From: Rhodohalobacter sp. SW132
Lineage (GTDB): Bacteria > Bacteroidota > Rhodothermia > Balneolales > Balneolaceae
Direction: 5' to 3'
DNA: 64,000 nt
Assembly: GCF_003390325.1 (NCBI RefSeq)
Contig: NZ_QUOK01000001.1
Location: 620,001-684,000 of the forward strand
In this document: in pieces, positions 42,172 through 50,000 of the stretch
How the letters are laid out: each line of letters opens with the position of its first letter
Position numbering within the stretch: position 1 is the first letter of the stretch
Translations under genes and position numbers: made by a program
Notes under the pieces: generated by a model
What the model saw: the letters and a program-made list of their open reading frames with translations, nothing else
Database searches by the model: none
What the model was told of the DNA's origin: nothing

Positions 42172-44100
42172 ATGTCAGATATTCACGATTTGCTGGACCG
42201 GGCCTATGAAGCTCTTGAATCGGAGATCAAAGCCGTTCAGGAGAAACCTTCGAGTGACCTGCTGTTTAACGGGGAGAAAAGCAGCGTTCAGCCGCCCGAT
42301 AAAGAGGTGGATTACAAATTTGAGTCTCACCAGCCTTCCATCCGGTTTGCAGAAGAGATTCGTGCTAAAATTGATGGTAAAGAGTATACCGTTCATCCGA
42401 TCTCATTTGAAAATAACGAGCTGATTCTCCGTTTTCCGGAAGATGCAGGGCCTTCGATCAGCGAGTGCAGCGTGGAATGGGAAAATGATTTTATCCTGAA
42501 AAAAACGCTGCTTGAAATTGAACGGATCACAGATGCGGGCAAAGGTGTGCAGGAGCGAATTAAACGTCTTTTTAAGCCTGAAGAAAATTCTTTACCTGGC
42601 GATACAGAAATCAAGGAAGATGGCTACCGCAACCAGGCACAAATTGACGCCATCAAAAAAACGATGGTAAATCGTACTGTATTTATCTGGGGGCCGCCCG
42701 GAACCGGGAAAACAGCTACCCTTGGCTACATCATCGCAAATTACCTTAGAAACGGTAAATCTGTCCTCTTTGCTTCCAATACCAACCGCGCGGTGGATGT
42801 TGGCCTGCTTAGCACGCTGAGCGCCATTCGGGAAGTTGAAACCGGAATTCAGCCGGGAGAAATTTCCCGGTTCGGCGAAATCGCGCTTCAGGATTCCGGC
42901 CTGGAACCGTACGTTTTTGAGGACCAGGTTGACAGAAAGGTGAAAGAGAAAAAAGAGTCGGCCAGTGAATGGGTGGATCTGCTTGAACGCCGCGAAAAAA
43001 CACTCCGTGCAACAAAAGAGCGGCTTCAATCCGGGAAAAAACTATCCGGAAAACTGGAACTTGAACTCAAATTGATTGACCAGAAAATTGAAGATCTCGG
43101 CGGGCGGGATGAACTTGAAATAAAAATTGAAGAACAAACGCGCATCAGCGAACGGAATGAACTGCGCCAGCGCCGGCTAGTGGCAACAACACTTGCCAAA
43201 GTGTGCACTTCGGACCTCTTTTTCGATCTCGATTTCGACGCCGTAGTCGTTGATGAAGGATCGATGGCCTCCCTGCCTTACATGATGGCGCTCGCCTCGC
43301 ACTGCAAGTGGCATATGGTGGTTGTCGGGGATCCGATGCAGCTCCCGCCCATTGCACTCACCACCAACCGGGAGTCTCGCGAGTTTCTCGAAAAAGATAT
43401 TTTCACAACCGTTTCGGGGGCTGAATCTACCGAAGAGCTTTTCCGGTGGCATGACGAAAATCCCGGAATTACCGCTTTTTTTGATACTCAATACCGCCTC
43501 GAACAATCCCTTGCGGATGTGATCAGCACCGTTTTTTACGAGGGCAGATTAAAAACCGGGAAACAAAGTGATGAACTTCAAGTGAATCAAAATGGGAAAG
43601 CATTTCACCTGGTTGACAGCTCCCGATACGGCGCCTACCTGGAACAAAAATCCGGCGAACGCGGATTCAAACCCGTTAACCTGGTTCACCAGGAGGTTGT
43701 AGAACGCCTGATTCAAAAGCTTGCAACACGCGGAGTTTCCATGAACCAGATCGGCATCATTGTGCCGTTCCGCAGTGCCGTTTACGATATGCGAAACAGG
43801 CTCTATGAATCGGGGATCCGAAGCGTTGAAGTTGGAACCATCCACACGTTCCAGGGCCGGGAAAAAGATTACATCATTTTTGATACTGTGATGAGCGGTG
43901 AAAAACAGCGCGGCTCGATCCGCCACTACTCGGTCCGCCCGCTGGATGAAAGTAAGAACGGACTGAGTGTTCCGCGACTGCTGAACGTGGCGTTTTCAAG
44001 AAGCCGGAAAGAGCTGGTTGTAATTGCTGATATGACTCATATCAAACGCGTGTATGGCGGTAAATTCCTGGGCCGCCTGCTGGATAGAATTAAATCGTAA
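42172..44100 (+). CDS. UPF1/DNA2-like superfamily 1B helicase
   Basis: 642 residues. After an N-terminal beta-barrel-like region (1-150), Walker A GPPGTGKT is at 174-181, followed by motif Ia (NTNRAVD), a long coiled-coil insertion (about 250-330), motif II as DEGS in VVVDEGSMAS (most relatives have DEAS), motif III GDPMQLPP, QYRL (motif IV), VGTIHTFQGREKD (motif V) and NVAFSRSRKEL (motif VI). All motor motifs are present, so it should be an active RNA or DNA translocase. Such stand-alone UPF1-like proteins are often of unknown role. Upstream GntR gene is on the same strand. Confidence 0.9.
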   Translation: MSDIHDLLDRAYEALESEIKAVQEKPSSDLLFNGEKSSVQPPDKEVDYKFESHQPSIRFAEEIRAKIDGKEYTVHPISFENNELILRFPEDAGPSISECSVEWENDFILKKTLLEIERITDAGKGVQERIKRLFKPEENSLPGDTEIKEDGYRNQAQIDAIKKTMVNRTVFIWGPPGTGKTATLGYIIANYLRNGKSVLFASNTNRAVDVGLLSTLSAIREVETGIQPGEISRFGEIALQDSGLEPYVFEDQVDRKVKEKKESASEWVDLLERREKTLRATKERLQSGKKLSGKLELELKLIDQKIEDLGGRDELEIKIEEQTRISERNELRQRRLVATTLAKVCTSDLFFDLDFDAVVVDEGSMASLPYMMALASHCKWHMVVVGDPMQLPPIALTTNRESREFLEKDIFTTVSGAESTEELFRWHDENPGITAFFDTQYRLEQSLADVISTVFYEGRLKTGKQSDELQVNQNGKAFHLVDSSRYGAYLEQKSGERGFKPVNLVHQEVVERLIQKLATRGVSMNQIGIIVPFRSAVYDMRNRLYESGIRSVEVGTIHTFQGREKDYIIFDTVMSGEKQRGSIRHYSVRPLDESKNGLSVPRLLNVAFSRSRKELVVIADMTHIKRVYGGKFLGRLLDRIKS

Positions 44101-44131
44101 AACGACCGGGGTTTTACTTCGGCAAAACTTC

Positions 44132-45256
44132 CTATACCGCAATTTCATATACCCTGATGGAATCTCCCACCTCCGGATCTTTATGAATGGAGTAGATTGT
44201 ATTGTTGATGATTTCCTTTACATCGTCAAATTCAGATAATAAAAATCGCCCAACGGGGTTTCCCTGCAGATCCAATATCACAAACTCTTTTCCTTCTTCA
44301 CGGTTATCAGTATGTAGCCAGATCTTATTTTCTGATACCCATGCATCAAGAAATGGTGGTTTCAAATCGTGAACCCGCGGCTCTACACCGCGCCGGTCAT
44401 CTCTGTCGGTATCCCTGAAAGCATAATCAAGATCCTCTGCCGTCACCGGGCGATCCTCGACATCAAGGGTGATTGTACGATCGAGTGAGTGGTTTAAATC
44501 GTAAAATTCAATAGTGGAGAGTCCGGGCCTGGCTACAAGGTATGTACCATCGGGCCTCACCAGAAAACGGTCTGTATTTCGGTACGGAATGGTATTGATC
44601 CGGAATCCTCCATTCATCATAACGATATGAGGATTGGGGTTTTGAAGCAATTGCAGTGAATCCCGAACAATCTCACCGTTGAAATCAGCAATTTGAATGG
44701 GATACGACCGGTAATCTTCCGGATTTGTTACCAGGCTCTGAATATCCCGAATGACATTTCTGGGAGTTACATAATATTCATTCTCTGGCCGATAGCCAAT
44801 CACGTTATTCCCATATTGATCATTTTGATCCGTTGAACGGGTTGATTGATATCTGAAAATGGAATTTTCATCAGGGCCAAATATATCGCGCCGGGCTCCC
44901 TGATGCTCTACCATAAGCTGGCCCTGCCCCGCATCTTTAATGAAGAAAAAGCTGGAAAGCTCTCCGGGACCTCCCCCTTCCGTTGCCACAGTTTGAAGGT
45001 GTTCACCCGATGCTGAAAATTGCTCCAGCGTAACACTTCCCCAGTCAGATACAAGAATTGAACCGTCTGAAGCCACATACAATTCATTTAATTGAGCCGG
45101 AAAATAGTTCTCACTTTCACCGGCTTCCATAATAAGCTCGAAATCAATTTCCGGTACGTTCGAATAAATGAGCTGATCATCCGACGGCCCCTCTCCGCTG
45201 CAACTGATAAAAAGTGGAACCCATAGGAAAAATGCGATGACAGAATAGTTTTTCAT
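44132..45256 (-). CDS. 6-bladed beta-propeller lipoprotein
   Basis: 374 residues from the ATG at 45256; the frame runs on upstream, but this start gives a proper lipoprotein signal (MKNYSVIAFFLWVPLFISCSGEG, lipidated Cys19). The mature protein begins with a DUF4934-like 6-bladed propeller pattern (LNELYVASDGSILVSDWGSVTLEQFSASGEHLQTVATEGGGPGELSSFFFI, later DGTYLVARPGLSTIEFYDL and NKIWLHTDNREEGKEFVILDLQGNPVGRFLL). Such proteins are abundant in Bacteroidota relatives; the role is probably sensing or binding at the cell surface. Divergent from the P1 peptidase gene. Confidence 0.85.
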   Translation of the reverse strand: MKNYSVIAFFLWVPLFISCSGEGPSDDQLIYSNVPEIDFELIMEAGESENYFPAQLNELYVASDGSILVSDWGSVTLEQFSASGEHLQTVATEGGGPGELSSFFFIKDAGQGQLMVEHQGARRDIFGPDENSIFRYQSTRSTDQNDQYGNNVIGYRPENEYYVTPRNVIRDIQSLVTNPEDYRSYPIQIADFNGEIVRDSLQLLQNPNPHIVMMNGGFRINTIPYRNTDRFLVRPDGTYLVARPGLSTIEFYDLNHSLDRTITLDVEDRPVTAEDLDYAFRDTDRDDRRGVEPRVHDLKPPFLDAWVSENKIWLHTDNREEGKEFVILDLQGNPVGRFLLSEFDDVKEIINNTIYSIHKDPEVGDSIRVYEIAV

Positions 45257-45435
45257 ATAAGTTAAATGGCTTTTTACTAAGTAAGTAGTGAGGTTGATTA
45301 TACATCTATTCCATAATTTTTGCAATTGAAGAATTCTCTTCAACTATCATTAAACGATCTTTGAATTTCAGAATTAGCTCTGAATTCAGTTTCTTATCAG
45401 AACTGCATATCAAAACTGTTCTAAACTCTTCAACC

Positions 45436-46629
45436 ATGAAATTTTTACTACCCTTCATTATGCTTTTTGCCCTCTCAATTGATCATTCCAGCGCCCAGGA
45501 TCGTGAACGGGTTCGTGATCTTGGGATTTCCCCCGGTATTTTACCGACCGGCCCTTTGAACGCAATCACAGATGTTGAAGGCGTGAAAGTGGGGCATTCT
45601 ACAAAAATCGAGGGAGACGAGATTCGTACCGGTGTTACGGCCATTCTGCCTCATAGCGGAAATCTTTTCAGAGATCGCGTTCCGGCTGCGGTGTATGTTG
45701 GGAACGGGTTTGGAAAAGCGCTCGGCTTTACCCAGGTGCAGGAACTTGGTGAGCTTGAAACACCGATCGGGCTCACAAATACACTCAGCATTCATACCGT
45801 TGCCAACGGAATTACAGATTATGTACTCAGTCAGCCGGGCAATGAAAATGTCCGGTCCGTAAACCCGCTTGTTGGTGAAACCAATGATGGATATCTGAAC
45901 AACATCAGGGCACGGGCTCTCGGCATTGAAGATGTGCACAGCGCCATTGAATCAGCAGAAACCGGAGCTGTTGAAGAAGGCAACGTTGGCGCAGGTACCG
46001 GAACGCGTGCGCTCGGATTTAAAGCCGGCATCGGGACGGCATCACGCCAGCTCCCGGATGACAGGGGCGGATACACGGTTGGCGTTTTGGTTCAGTCAAA
46101 TTTTGGTGGAATCCTTACTGTAAACGGGGCCCCGGTGGGCGAAGAGCTTGGAAACCATTACATGTCTCATAACTTTGATGAAACGACATCAGAAAGCTCC
46201 TACGCTTCTGATGAACGAGATAAAACCGGGTACGATTTTGATGTAGACGGTTCGGTGATGATTATAGTTGCCACGGATGCACCCGTCACTTCCAGGAACC
46301 TGGAACGGCTTGCCAAACGGGCTTTCCTCGGAGTTGCAAAAGTGGGCGGATTTGCATCCAACGGAAGCGGTGATTACGTAATTGCATTCTCCACCCATGA
46401 TGATGTTCGCATACGGCTTGATGAAGATGGGCCTGCACTTCATAACAGAGAACTCAAAAATGCAGAGATGACTCCTCTCTTCCTCGCCGCCGTCGAAGCC
46501 ACCGAAGAAGCCATACTCAATTCAATCTTTACAGCCGGGGGGATGTCTGGCCATAACGGCAGCGAAATGGAAGGAATCCCGGTAGATCAGGTACTTGAAA
46601 TCCTGCAAAAATACTCCGCTGTTCGATAA
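45436..46629 (+). CDS. P1-family (DmpA-like) N-terminal nucleophile peptidase, exported
   Basis: 397 residues from the ATG at 45436, which gives a signal peptide ending SSAQ; the upstream in-frame start at 45361 has none. The family self-cleaves to expose an N-terminal Ser nucleophile: the cleavage site is DG|SVM with Ser273 in DFDVDGSVMIIVATDAPV. Other signatures are GVKVGHSTK, NGFGKALGFTQVQELGELETPIGLTNTLS, NPLVGETNDGYLNNIR and VGAGTGTRALGFKAGIGTASR. Members are beta-peptidyl or D-/L-aminopeptidases. Likely periplasmic. Confidence 0.93.
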   Translation: MKFLLPFIMLFALSIDHSSAQDRERVRDLGISPGILPTGPLNAITDVEGVKVGHSTKIEGDEIRTGVTAILPHSGNLFRDRVPAAVYVGNGFGKALGFTQVQELGELETPIGLTNTLSIHTVANGITDYVLSQPGNENVRSVNPLVGETNDGYLNNIRARALGIEDVHSAIESAETGAVEEGNVGAGTGTRALGFKAGIGTASRQLPDDRGGYTVGVLVQSNFGGILTVNGAPVGEELGNHYMSHNFDETTSESSYASDERDKTGYDFDVDGSVMIIVATDAPVTSRNLERLAKRAFLGVAKVGGFASNGSGDYVIAFSTHDDVRIRLDEDGPALHNRELKNAEMTPLFLAAVEATEEAILNSIFTAGGMSGHNGSEMEGIPVDQVLEILQKYSAVR

Positions 46630-46812
46630 ATACTATCTGATTTTGAAACTATAGTTCGATTTAGCCATTGTTATACAGAATAATAACGGCAACCGGCTTA
46701 CAAATGATTTGTCCGACCGGTACTCAGTGTGCTCCTCGGCGTTTCTAAGGTTGTCTGATCACGGTGTGAACTATAGTTTTAACATCCACGTCAGGGGCTT
46801 TTTACCATCAGT
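46630..46812. other. Convergent gap with paired AACTATAGTT palindromes
   Basis: The 12-base arms AAACTATAGTTC (46646-46657) and GAACTATAGTTT (46768-46779) are exact reverse complements 110 bases apart; each core is itself a 10-base palindrome. The segment between has no frame. It may be ends of a small mobile remnant or a pair of operator sites. Confidence 0.5.
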
Positions 46813-47298
46813 CTAATCTTTGCTTTTACGGATGAAAGCTGCCACCACCGCAGACGTTACCACACCCATAAAAAACGTACCGATCACGCCCTGAACCATA
46901 TAATTCGTAAGGCTGAAATACGCCTCTGCTTCATCTCTTTCCAATACACCACTGCTTACTGAATATTCAATCATATTCTGCAAATAATCTGGTGTGATAA
47001 CGGTATGGATAATAATCTGCGCGAGTGGATTAAGGAGTACAATCACTATTGTAATGTAAAAACCACAAATTACGCCCTGACGCCAGGTCATCACGCCGGA
47101 ATACGCTTTTTTCCTCTTCTCCAACAGAGCCGCCACAAACACCGCGATAGCCGGGAGTGCAAAAAACAAGCTTGCCGTTGCGTGGTTTGCAATATTCGTA
47201 GTATGCCATCCCATAATCCGTTCAAACATCATCCAGATCAGCATAACGAGGGTAAAGATTGCCCCCCATTTCAATTCATGTTTAAATTTATCCATCAA
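46813..47298 (-). CDS. DUF4199-family membrane protein
   Basis: 161 residues with four membrane helices (about 10-28, 38-58, 72-94 and 135-155), matching DUF4199 proteins: KWGAIFTLVMLIWMMFER, a central MTWRQGVICGFYITIVIVLLNPLAQII and a C-terminal GTFFMGVVTSAVVAAFIRKS. The family is confined mainly to Bacteroidota and relatives, with no known function. First of a run of minus-strand genes but separated from the matrixin gene by 85 bases. Confidence 0.87.
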   Translation of the reverse strand: MMDKFKHELKWGAIFTLVMLIWMMFERIMGWHTTNIANHATASLFFALPAIAVFVAALLEKRKKAYSGVMTWRQGVICGFYITIVIVLLNPLAQIIIHTVITPDYLQNMIEYSVSSGVLERDEAEAYFSLTNYMVQGVIGTFFMGVVTSAVVAAFIRKSKD

Positions 47299-47383
47299 CT
47301 ATAATCCAGATTTGATTTTCGGACATTCAGGTACAGGCACCTTTTGATCCACTTTCACATTACCTGCTAAATCCATTGCAACG

Positions 47384-48331
47384 TTAGTTACAGAGATTCT
47401 GCACGGCTGAAATATCCTCGTCTGTGAGCATCACTGCAGGATAGTACTCTTGCTCGCCCATCCGGTTGTGCATCACGGATTCCGGATTAGAGAGATGCCC
47501 GATCCCCAATGCGTGGCCCAACTCGTGGGCAAGAATCAGCCGTAATTCTCTTTTATTCATAAACTGACTGACCGTGATAACTCCTCCTCTTCCGATTTTT
47601 TGGAATGTGGCTTTCGTAAAACGTAAATCCCCCGCATACTCACTGTTATACTGTTCAATCAGTCGATTATTCTCGTTTACTTTATCATTAATGTCATCCA
47701 TCTCTCGATTAATTCTATCAGCTTTTTCATCCAGCCAAGCCCGTTCATTCATCCCACGTTCCTGCAGTCGCTCCACATCACTTTTTCTCTGAGTGAACTG
47801 CTCATACTCCTCTTCAGTAAACCCTCCCGCCTCATTTTTATCTCTCACCCATTCATTCAAAGAGCTAAGCTCATCCGTTGTACGCCCGGTGAGGTTCAGA
47901 TATTCAGCAGAACGGGCATCAAACAACTCCCTTTGCTGCTCATGCTGTGCCTGCATCCGGTCGATTTGAGCCTGACCTGATCGTATCCTCTCCCTGAACC
48001 GAAGCTCAGCATCCGTTCGCTCCTGGCGTTCATCATAGACAAACCGAATGATGATATCTGCATCCTCATCACCCGGTCCGGCAGGTTCAAGAAACGATTT
48101 ACCTGTACTGTTCCATAACGAAGCGGCCTCAGTAGCCGCTGATTTGACCTCCCCGGGATCAATCGCAAATTGAGTGTCTACCGTTCCGAGAGAAAAGCTC
48201 ATCGGTTCGCTGCACGGTTTCTGCTGGGTAAATGCCGCAACCCCTCCAGAAATTGGTTTATAGATGTATACTCCTGCTGCAAGAAATGCAGTTATCACAA
48301 TCAGCAGAAGATATTTTAGGGATTTTGACAT
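47384..48331 (-). CDS. Matrixin-like zinc metalloprotease with coiled-coil insertion
   Basis: 315 residues. An N-terminal signal anchor (about 6-24) is followed by a matrixin-type beta segment (VKSAATEAASLWNSTG...ADIIIRFVYDERQ), a helical insertion of about 130 residues (110-240, rich in Glu, Arg and Gln), and the zinc site HELGHALGIGH (His269, His273, His279) with the Met-turn-like SVMHNRM. The insertion lies inside the catalytic domain before the active-site helix, unlike typical matrixins. Likely a membrane-anchored periplasmic or surface protease; substrate unknown. Confidence 0.87.
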   Translation of the reverse strand: MSKSLKYLLLIVITAFLAAGVYIYKPISGGVAAFTQQKPCSEPMSFSLGTVDTQFAIDPGEVKSAATEAASLWNSTGKSFLEPAGPGDEDADIIIRFVYDERQERTDAELRFRERIRSGQAQIDRMQAQHEQQRELFDARSAEYLNLTGRTTDELSSLNEWVRDKNEAGGFTEEEYEQFTQRKSDVERLQERGMNERAWLDEKADRINREMDDINDKVNENNRLIEQYNSEYAGDLRFTKATFQKIGRGGVITVSQFMNKRELRLILAHELGHALGIGHLSNPESVMHNRMGEQEYYPAVMLTDEDISAVQNLCN

Positions 48332-48446
48332 GCAAACTGGGGTTTTTAACGTCTATAACACTCTGTAATCCAAACTTATTTTATCGGCATTCCTGATATG
48401 TACCACAAGTTTATTCCATCGGCACCCGAAAATCCATCCTTACAAA

Positions 48447-48917
48447 TCAGAGTCGGGCGGGGACAGTAATAGTCATTTCACCGTGATTCTCAAATGTAAG
48501 CGTGAGCTCAAAGGTGTCGCCATCCTGAAGCTGACGGGTGAGCTGAATCAACATCACATGGAGACCGCCCTGTTCAAGACGCACCGTAGATCCAGCCTCT
48601 ATTTCAAGGTTTTGAATCTCCCGCATCCCCATCATTCCTTCTTCACTTTCGTACGATTCATGAATTTCCACATTCCGGGCAACATCAGACGCTACAGAGC
48701 GCAGAATATCTGTTTCATCATCAAAATTAGAGATGATGAAATAGGCGGCACTCATTCTTCCCTCGCTTCCCGGGCGTGCCCACGCATCTTCGATATGAAT
48801 TCCGGTAGCATCAGAAAGTGCTGTATCGCCCGAATCATCACTGCTTCCGCCACAGCCGGCTATCAGAAGGAGAATCCCGGAGAACAAAAATAGTGTTGTG
48901 ATGATTAACCTGACCAT
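48447..48917 (-). CDS. PCuAC-type periplasmic copper chaperone lipoprotein
   Basis: 156 residues. Lipobox IAGC gives lipidated Cys22. The copper site has the PCuAC pattern H(x)nM...HxM: His86, the Met cluster at 95-98 (GMMGMR), and His120-x-Met122 in LEQGGLHVML. The family carries Cu(I) and hands it to the CuA site of cytochrome c oxidase, often with a SCO protein, whose gene lies 65 bases upstream on the same strand, so the two probably act together in oxidase assembly. Confidence 0.92.
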   Translation of the reverse strand: MVRLIITTLFLFSGILLLIAGCGGSSDDSGDTALSDATGIHIEDAWARPGSEGRMSAAYFIISNFDDETDILRSVASDVARNVEIHESYESEEGMMGMREIQNLEIEAGSTVRLEQGGLHVMLIQLTRQLQDGDTFELTLTFENHGEMTITVPARL

Positions 48918-48982
48918 ATTTTAAGTATTACTTTTCTGTTAAAACAATTTTTTAATCGGAAAGCTGCAATGAGCTGGCAAGG

Positions 48983-49576
48983 TCAAAGCTTTTCCAGATC
49001 TTCAGCGATCAGGTTTACCGGCGTCATACTTCCGCCATATTCAAAAACCAGGCGAGACCGGTCGTCAATAAGCAGAATTTTATCCGAATGGCTCATAAAA
49101 TAGATCGGATCGCCCCCTTCCACTTCCCGTTCATCGCTGATGGATGTTCTGACTTTTACGCGCCTCATGAGCTCATCAATTGTCTCCGGATCACCGGTGA
49201 GAAACTGAAATGGTTCGCGATCCATCTCAAAAGCATACGCGTAGTGCCGAAGAACATCGGGCGTATCGCGTTCCGGATCAAAAGTAATCAAAGCAAACTG
49301 GGTTCCTTCGGGATGAACCCCTTCCTCATACACCTTTTTAATGTTCGCCGTAATGAATGAGCAGATATCGGGACAGTGTGTATAAACAAACCCAACCACC
49401 AGCGGAGCTCCGTTAAAATCATCAGGAAACGTAACCTGCTCCCCGTCCTGGTTGATCAATTCAAAAGATTGATCGCTGTAATCATCCAGACGATCACTGC
49501 CACAACCCTGCAGGATCAGGAGTATGAGAATTGTTGCTGCTATTCGAAAACCGAAACTATTGAAATACATATACAC
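48983..49576 (-). CDS. SCO-family cytochrome oxidase copper assembly protein
   Basis: 197 residues, lipoprotein (LQGC, Cys25). Thioredoxin-like fold with the SCO copper-binding motif CPDIC (Cys68, Cys72) in GFVYTHCPDICSF and the distal ligand His163 in YFMSHSDKI. SCO proteins reduce the CuA cysteines or pass copper to them together with PCuAC, encoded next. The presumed leader of this operon contains a strong nested hairpin (49596-49682), starting 20 bases upstream of the ATG. Confidence 0.94.
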   Translation of the reverse strand: MYMYFNSFGFRIAATILILLILQGCGSDRLDDYSDQSFELINQDGEQVTFPDDFNGAPLVVGFVYTHCPDICSFITANIKKVYEEGVHPEGTQFALITFDPERDTPDVLRHYAYAFEMDREPFQFLTGDPETIDELMRRVKVRTSISDEREVEGGDPIYFMSHSDKILLIDDRSRLVFEYGGSMTPVNLIAEDLEKL

Positions 49577-49595
49577 ATTTATATTAAGTGAGGAA

Positions 49596-49682
49596 CCGCA
49601 GATGCATCTAACGTTTTACCTGCATAAAAAATTTACTCTTATGCAATGAAAAACGTGTGAAGTAAAGATCTTGTATCTGCGG
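49596..49682 (-). promoter_or_regulatory. Structured leader candidate of the SCO/PCuAC operon
   Basis: Three nested complementary pairs: 49596-49606 with 49672-49682 (11 positions, one G-T), 49611-49617 with 49650-49656 (ACGTTTT/AAAACGT, 7), and 49621-49627 with 49639-49645 (TGCATAA/TTATGCA, 7). The 87-base element would sit just before the SCO start codon in the mRNA. No riboswitch class recognised; it could also be a small repeat element. Confidence 0.45.
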
Positions 49683-49860
49683 AAATATTGAAAATGAATT
49701 TAAGCTTAACGTACGTATCTTGTAATGATAAAATAATTACTATTTTACTTCGTATGTAGTTCTTACAAATTCGTGTTATGTCAAAGGTGAACTATCCAAG
49801 ATGAGTTGCCGCATATTTTTTAATAGTCGGCGGATACAGGTTCAATATCTCCTTCAAGGA

Positions 49861-49881
49861 TGACTCATCCGATACATTGAA
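49861..49881. repeat. Second site of the ATCGGATGAGT-type repeat
   Basis: TGACTCATCCGAT-ACATTGAA matches the reverse complement of 7567-7588 (TGACTCATCCGATGACTTTGAA) at 20 of 22 positions with one gap. Confidence 0.5.
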
Positions 49882-50000
49882 CATGATTATTTATCTTTAA
49901 CAGCACCAGGTGGCTTACAACTGTTTAGCCATTCATATTATTCATTTGCTTTAGTGTTACCCGATCAGCACCGCTATTTCAAACTATCTATCTGACGCGC

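Larger units (their letters stand above)
49577..50000. other. Divergent intergenic region of SCO and TamA-like genes
   Basis: 424 bases. On the SCO side lies the nested hairpin at 49596-49682. On the other side is a partial copy (49861-49881) of the palindromic repeat found at 7567-7588. No clear promoter box identified; no coding frame. Confidence 0.55.
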
